NCBI RefSeq assembly: GCF_021789315.1
Contig: NZ_CP084561.1
Location: forward strand, 248,001 to 312,000
DNA length: 64,000 nucleotides
Source of the DNA: Arthrobacter sp. FW305-BF8
Lineage (GTDB): Bacteria > Actinomycetota > Actinomycetes > Actinomycetales > Micrococcaceae
Direction: 5' to 3'
The notes beneath the pieces are model-generated. The model saw nothing but the letters and a program-made list of their open reading frames with translations. It had not been told where the DNA came from and did not search any database. Position numbers and translations under genes: made by a program. The stretch's first letter is position 1. Each line of letters opens with the position of its first letter. This document shows positions 61,878 to 64,000 of the stretch, piece by piece.

Positions 61878-62719
61878 TGTTCAGCCTGCCTTTCGTGGGG
61901 GTTCTGTTCGCCCGCTTCGATGGCCACAGTCAGGCGGTTTTCGGCCGGCGGCAGCGGGCAGGTGGCGAGGTCGGTGTAGGCGCACGGCAGGTTCACCGCG
62001 CGGTTGAAATCCAGGTTTACGCGGCCGTCGGCGTCCGGTGGGCCCACCGTGAGCGAGCGGTTCGCTGCGTAGGTGGTCTTGCCGGACGTTGCGTCCGTGA
62101 ACAGCACAGACAACGTGCCCGGTGCGTGGCCGTTGAAGGCCGTGAGCGTGAGGTCCTCGCCTTCCAGCGTGAACCGGATCTCGCCGGGTGCCTCGTACAC
62201 GTGCACGATGCCCTCGACGGCGGCCCCGACGGTCGTCGGCCGGGGCGACTCGAAGGCCACGTATTCGCCGTCGACGGCGTAGCGCGGGTCCGGGGCGTAG
62301 GCCGGCGTGCCGCGGTACTCGTTGAGCAGAGGGTTCTCCGGGTGCCGGGGCCGGACGATGTATTCACCGCCGCGCTTGGCGAGTTCGACGACGGCGGGAC
62401 CCGCGGTGAGGTTGATGCCCTCCCGCTCGGCGATCGGATCGAAGACGACGGCCGTACCTCCGTCCTTAACTGAGTTGTCGTTCAGCTCCCGGCCGTCCCG
62501 CAGCAGGCTTTCACCGGCCTCCAAAACCACCGTGACGGCGTCATCCTGCACGCTCCAGAGGCCCGGAACGCCGTCGAGCCGGGAGGGTTCGGCACCCAGC
62601 CAGTGGAGGTGGGTGACGGCGAGGAAGCCGTGCGGATCGGCGCGGCGGCGCTCATGCGCGGCGTGCCACTGCTCCCACTCGGCCGCGAAGGCGGTGGTGG
62701 TTTCAACCTGGGACTTCAC
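61874..62719 (-). CDS. DUF1684-domain protein
   Basis: A 281-residue protein matching DUF1684: the N-terminal WHAAHERRRADPHGFLAVTH block, and the C-terminal NLDFNRAVNLPCAYTDLATC followed by PLPPAENRL, with two conserved cysteines. The function of the family is unknown. It is coupled on both sides (four-base overlaps with the receptor gene upstream and the monooxygenase downstream), so it should act in the same pathway, perhaps binding or hydrolysing the substrate. No signal peptide. Confidence 0.88.
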   Translation of the reverse strand: MKSQVETTTAFAAEWEQWHAAHERRRADPHGFLAVTHLHWLGAEPSRLDGVPGLWSVQDDAVTVVLEAGESLLRDGRELNDNSVKDGGTAVVFDPIAEREGINLTAGPAVVELAKRGGEYIVRPRHPENPLLNEYRGTPAYAPDPRYAVDGEYVAFESPRPTTVGAAVEGIVHVYEAPGEIRFTLEGEDLTLTAFNGHAPGTLSVLFTDATSGKTTYAANRSLTVGPPDADGRVNLDFNRAVNLPCAYTDLATCPLPPAENRLTVAIEAGEQNPHERQAEQ

Positions 62720-63765
62720 TTGGATGCCCCCGTCTCTGTTGTTCCCGTCTGCGTGGAAGCAAAGTTGGCCTCAGTCACCGTCTTGGATTCCGGCAGGGCT
62801 TCTTCGGACAATCCCCAGCGGTCCAGCACCTTGGCGTAGGAGCCGTCCTTGATGGCGGAGTTCAGCGCCTCGGTGATCACCGGCGCCAGCCCATTGCCCT
62901 TGAGCGAGGTGGCGGCCACCAGGGTCTCGGACGGCCAGCCGGCGTTGACCTTGCCGACGATCTTCAGGTCGTCCCGGGTGTTCTCCCGGTACACCGTGGA
63001 GGGGTACGGCGCGATGTTGAGATCGGTCCGGCCGGAGGACAATGCAAGGATGGTGTCGGCGTCGGACGAGTAGTACTGGAGCACAGCCGGATCCTTGCCC
63101 TCGGCTTCGAGCTCCTTGTTCCAGGCCAGCAGGATCTTCTCCTGGTTGGTGCCGGAGCCCACGGAGACCTTCAGCCCGGAGATGTCGTCGGCACCCTGGA
63201 TGTTGTAGGACGAGGACTTCTTCGCCTCGAAGCCCATGTACGCCGCCCGGTAGCTGGCGAAGTCGAACAGCTTCACCCGGTCCTTGTTGATGCCCACGTT
63301 GGAGAACACGGCCTCGAAGTCGCCGGACTGGGTCTTCAGGGGCCAGTTCTCCCAGGATGTGACCTGGATGTCCAGCTCCAGGCCCAGCTTGTCCGCCACG
63401 AGCTGGGCGATGTCCAGCTCGGAGCCGATGGGCGTCTTGTCGTCCGTGGCGTGGAAGGACAGCGGGATGGAGCCGGCGGTGGTGGCCACCGTGAGCTTGC
63501 CGTCCTTGCCGATGAGCGCGGGCACCTTGGCTGCCAGTTCGGCGTCCTTTTCGGCGCGGATCCGCTGCTGGTCGGGGGAGGTGTTGTAGACGACGCCGTT
63601 GCGGGCCGCCGTCGTCGCCGCACCTGATGCGGCACCTGCTGGACCGCCCGAGGCTGCGGCGCCGGGGTCGGAGCAGGCGGACAGGGCCGCGGTGCTGAGC
63701 AGCGTGCCGAGAAGCACGACGGCGGGCAGCGCGCCGCTGGGGCGCTGGCTGGAGAAGAGTGCCAT
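62716..63765 (-). CDS. amino-acid-type ABC substrate-binding lipoprotein
   Basis: A family-3 receptor, 349 residues, lipobox LSAC (Cys31) after a hydrophobic signal. Mature blocks: GKDGKLTVATTAGSIPLSFH, DDKTPIGSELDIAQLVADKL, FDFASYRAAYMGFEA, VGSGTNQEKILLAW. It delivers the substrate to the transporter whose ATPase gene lies nine bases upstream. Paralog of the orphan receptor at 39483-40505. Overlaps the DUF1684 start by four bases. Confidence 0.9.
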   Translation of the reverse strand: MALFSSQRPSGALPAVVLLGTLLSTAALSACSDPGAAASGGPAGAASGAATTAARNGVVYNTSPDQQRIRAEKDAELAAKVPALIGKDGKLTVATTAGSIPLSFHATDDKTPIGSELDIAQLVADKLGLELDIQVTSWENWPLKTQSGDFEAVFSNVGINKDRVKLFDFASYRAAYMGFEAKKSSSYNIQGADDISGLKVSVGSGTNQEKILLAWNKELEAEGKDPAVLQYYSSDADTILALSSGRTDLNIAPYPSTVYRENTRDDLKIVGKVNAGWPSETLVAATSLKGNGLAPVITEALNSAIKDGSYAKVLDRWGLSEEALPESKTVTEANFASTQTGTTETGASK

Positions 63766-63774
63766 GGGGGGTCC

Positions 63775-64000
63775 TTAGATGTTGAAGGCGGGTTCGATCA
63801 CCTTGGAGAAGAAACTCCGGGTGCGTTCTTCGCGCGGGTTCGTGAAAATGTCTTGGGGATTGCCCTGTTCGACGATCTGGCCCTGGTCCATGAACACCAC
63901 GGTGTCCGCCACGTCGCGGGCAAAACCCATCTCATGGGTGACGATGATCAGGGTGGTGCCGGACTTGGCCAGCTCGCGGATCACGTCCAGCACCTCGTTG
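63775..64000 (-). CDS. polar amino-acid-type ABC transporter ATP-binding protein (C-terminal part only)
   Basis: The window cuts this gene; the visible 74 residues are the C-terminus of a GlnQ/HisP-type ATPase. The H-loop is in IIVTHEMGFARDVADTVVFM, followed by DQGQIVEQGNPQDIFTNP and RTRSFFSKV, all diagnostic. The Walker motifs and permease lie beyond the right edge. It energises uptake through the downstream receptor. Confidence 0.93.
   Translation of the reverse strand, partial: NEVLDVIRELAKSGTTLIIVTHEMGFARDVADTVVFMDQGQIVEQGNPQDIFTNPREERTRSFFSKVIEPAFNI

Overview
The window is high-GC actinobacterial chromosome. Its gene content and style fit an Arthrobacter/Pseudarthrobacter-type Micrococcaceae soil bacterium: paired LacI regulators with catabolic operons, several NtaA/SnaA/DszA-type flavin monooxygenases, an actinobacterial-type c-di-AMP riboswitch ahead of a secreted NlpC/P60 protein, and an acyl desaturase paired with a ferredoxin reductase. 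Taxonomy is inferred from recognition, not from a search. I see no tRNA, rRNA, insertion sequence, prophage or CRISPR array. Genes are dense and largely arranged in small operons.

Layout. 0-5 kb: the end of an unrecognised gene, a short LacI-type protein, then an SsuBC-like ABC transporter with an NtaA-type monooxygenase. 5-12 kb: BASS-family transporter, diguanylate cyclase, NlpC/P60 protein under a c-di-AMP riboswitch, and a (p)ppGpp-synthetase-domain protein followed by a SulP transporter. 11-16.5 kb: alpha/beta hydrolase, ferredoxin reductase plus desaturase, PfkB kinase, PEBP protein. 16.5-22.6 kb: a sugar-binding lipoprotein, a GntR-Cache protein pair, and an isomerase-oxidoreductase operon with a divergent LacI regulator. 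Identical promoter/operator architecture ties the lipoprotein to that operon. 22.6-29.6 kb: LacI plus ABM monooxygenase, divergent from a TRAP transporter operon with two dehydrogenases. 29.6-37.2 kb: Nudix and PepSY proteins, then a complete amino-sugar operon (MFS transporter, kinase, SIS isomerase, NagA) with a divergent DasR/NagR-like regulator and two operators. 37.3-40.5 kb: an isolated SsuA-like binding protein and an orphan amino-acid-type binding protein.

40.5-47.1 kb holds a poorly understood catabolic cluster: F420-reductase-like protein, LacI, MHS-family MFS transporter, and divergently a HisD paralog, an SDR and a hydroxyacyl-CoA-dehydrogenase-like protein, with two TGTATACGTATACA-type operators between them. 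47-58.9 kb is a glycine/serine/one-carbon block: lipA, sdaA, gcvH, gcvT and gcvP on the minus strand, and an amino-acid permease, purU and a MetF-like gene on the plus strand. Each arm starts with its own tandem glycine riboswitch, and the two are near-identical and head-to-head. 59-64 kb: a minus-strand operon of an ABC ATPase (cut by the window edge), binding protein, DUF1684 protein and two flavin monooxygenases, which looks like a scavenging system for an unknown, possibly organosulfur, compound.

The most interesting points are the head-to-head glycine riboswitches, the split LacI regulon sharing one promoter module, the HisD-paralog cluster, the DUF1684/double-monooxygenase operon and the GntR-soluble Cache pair.
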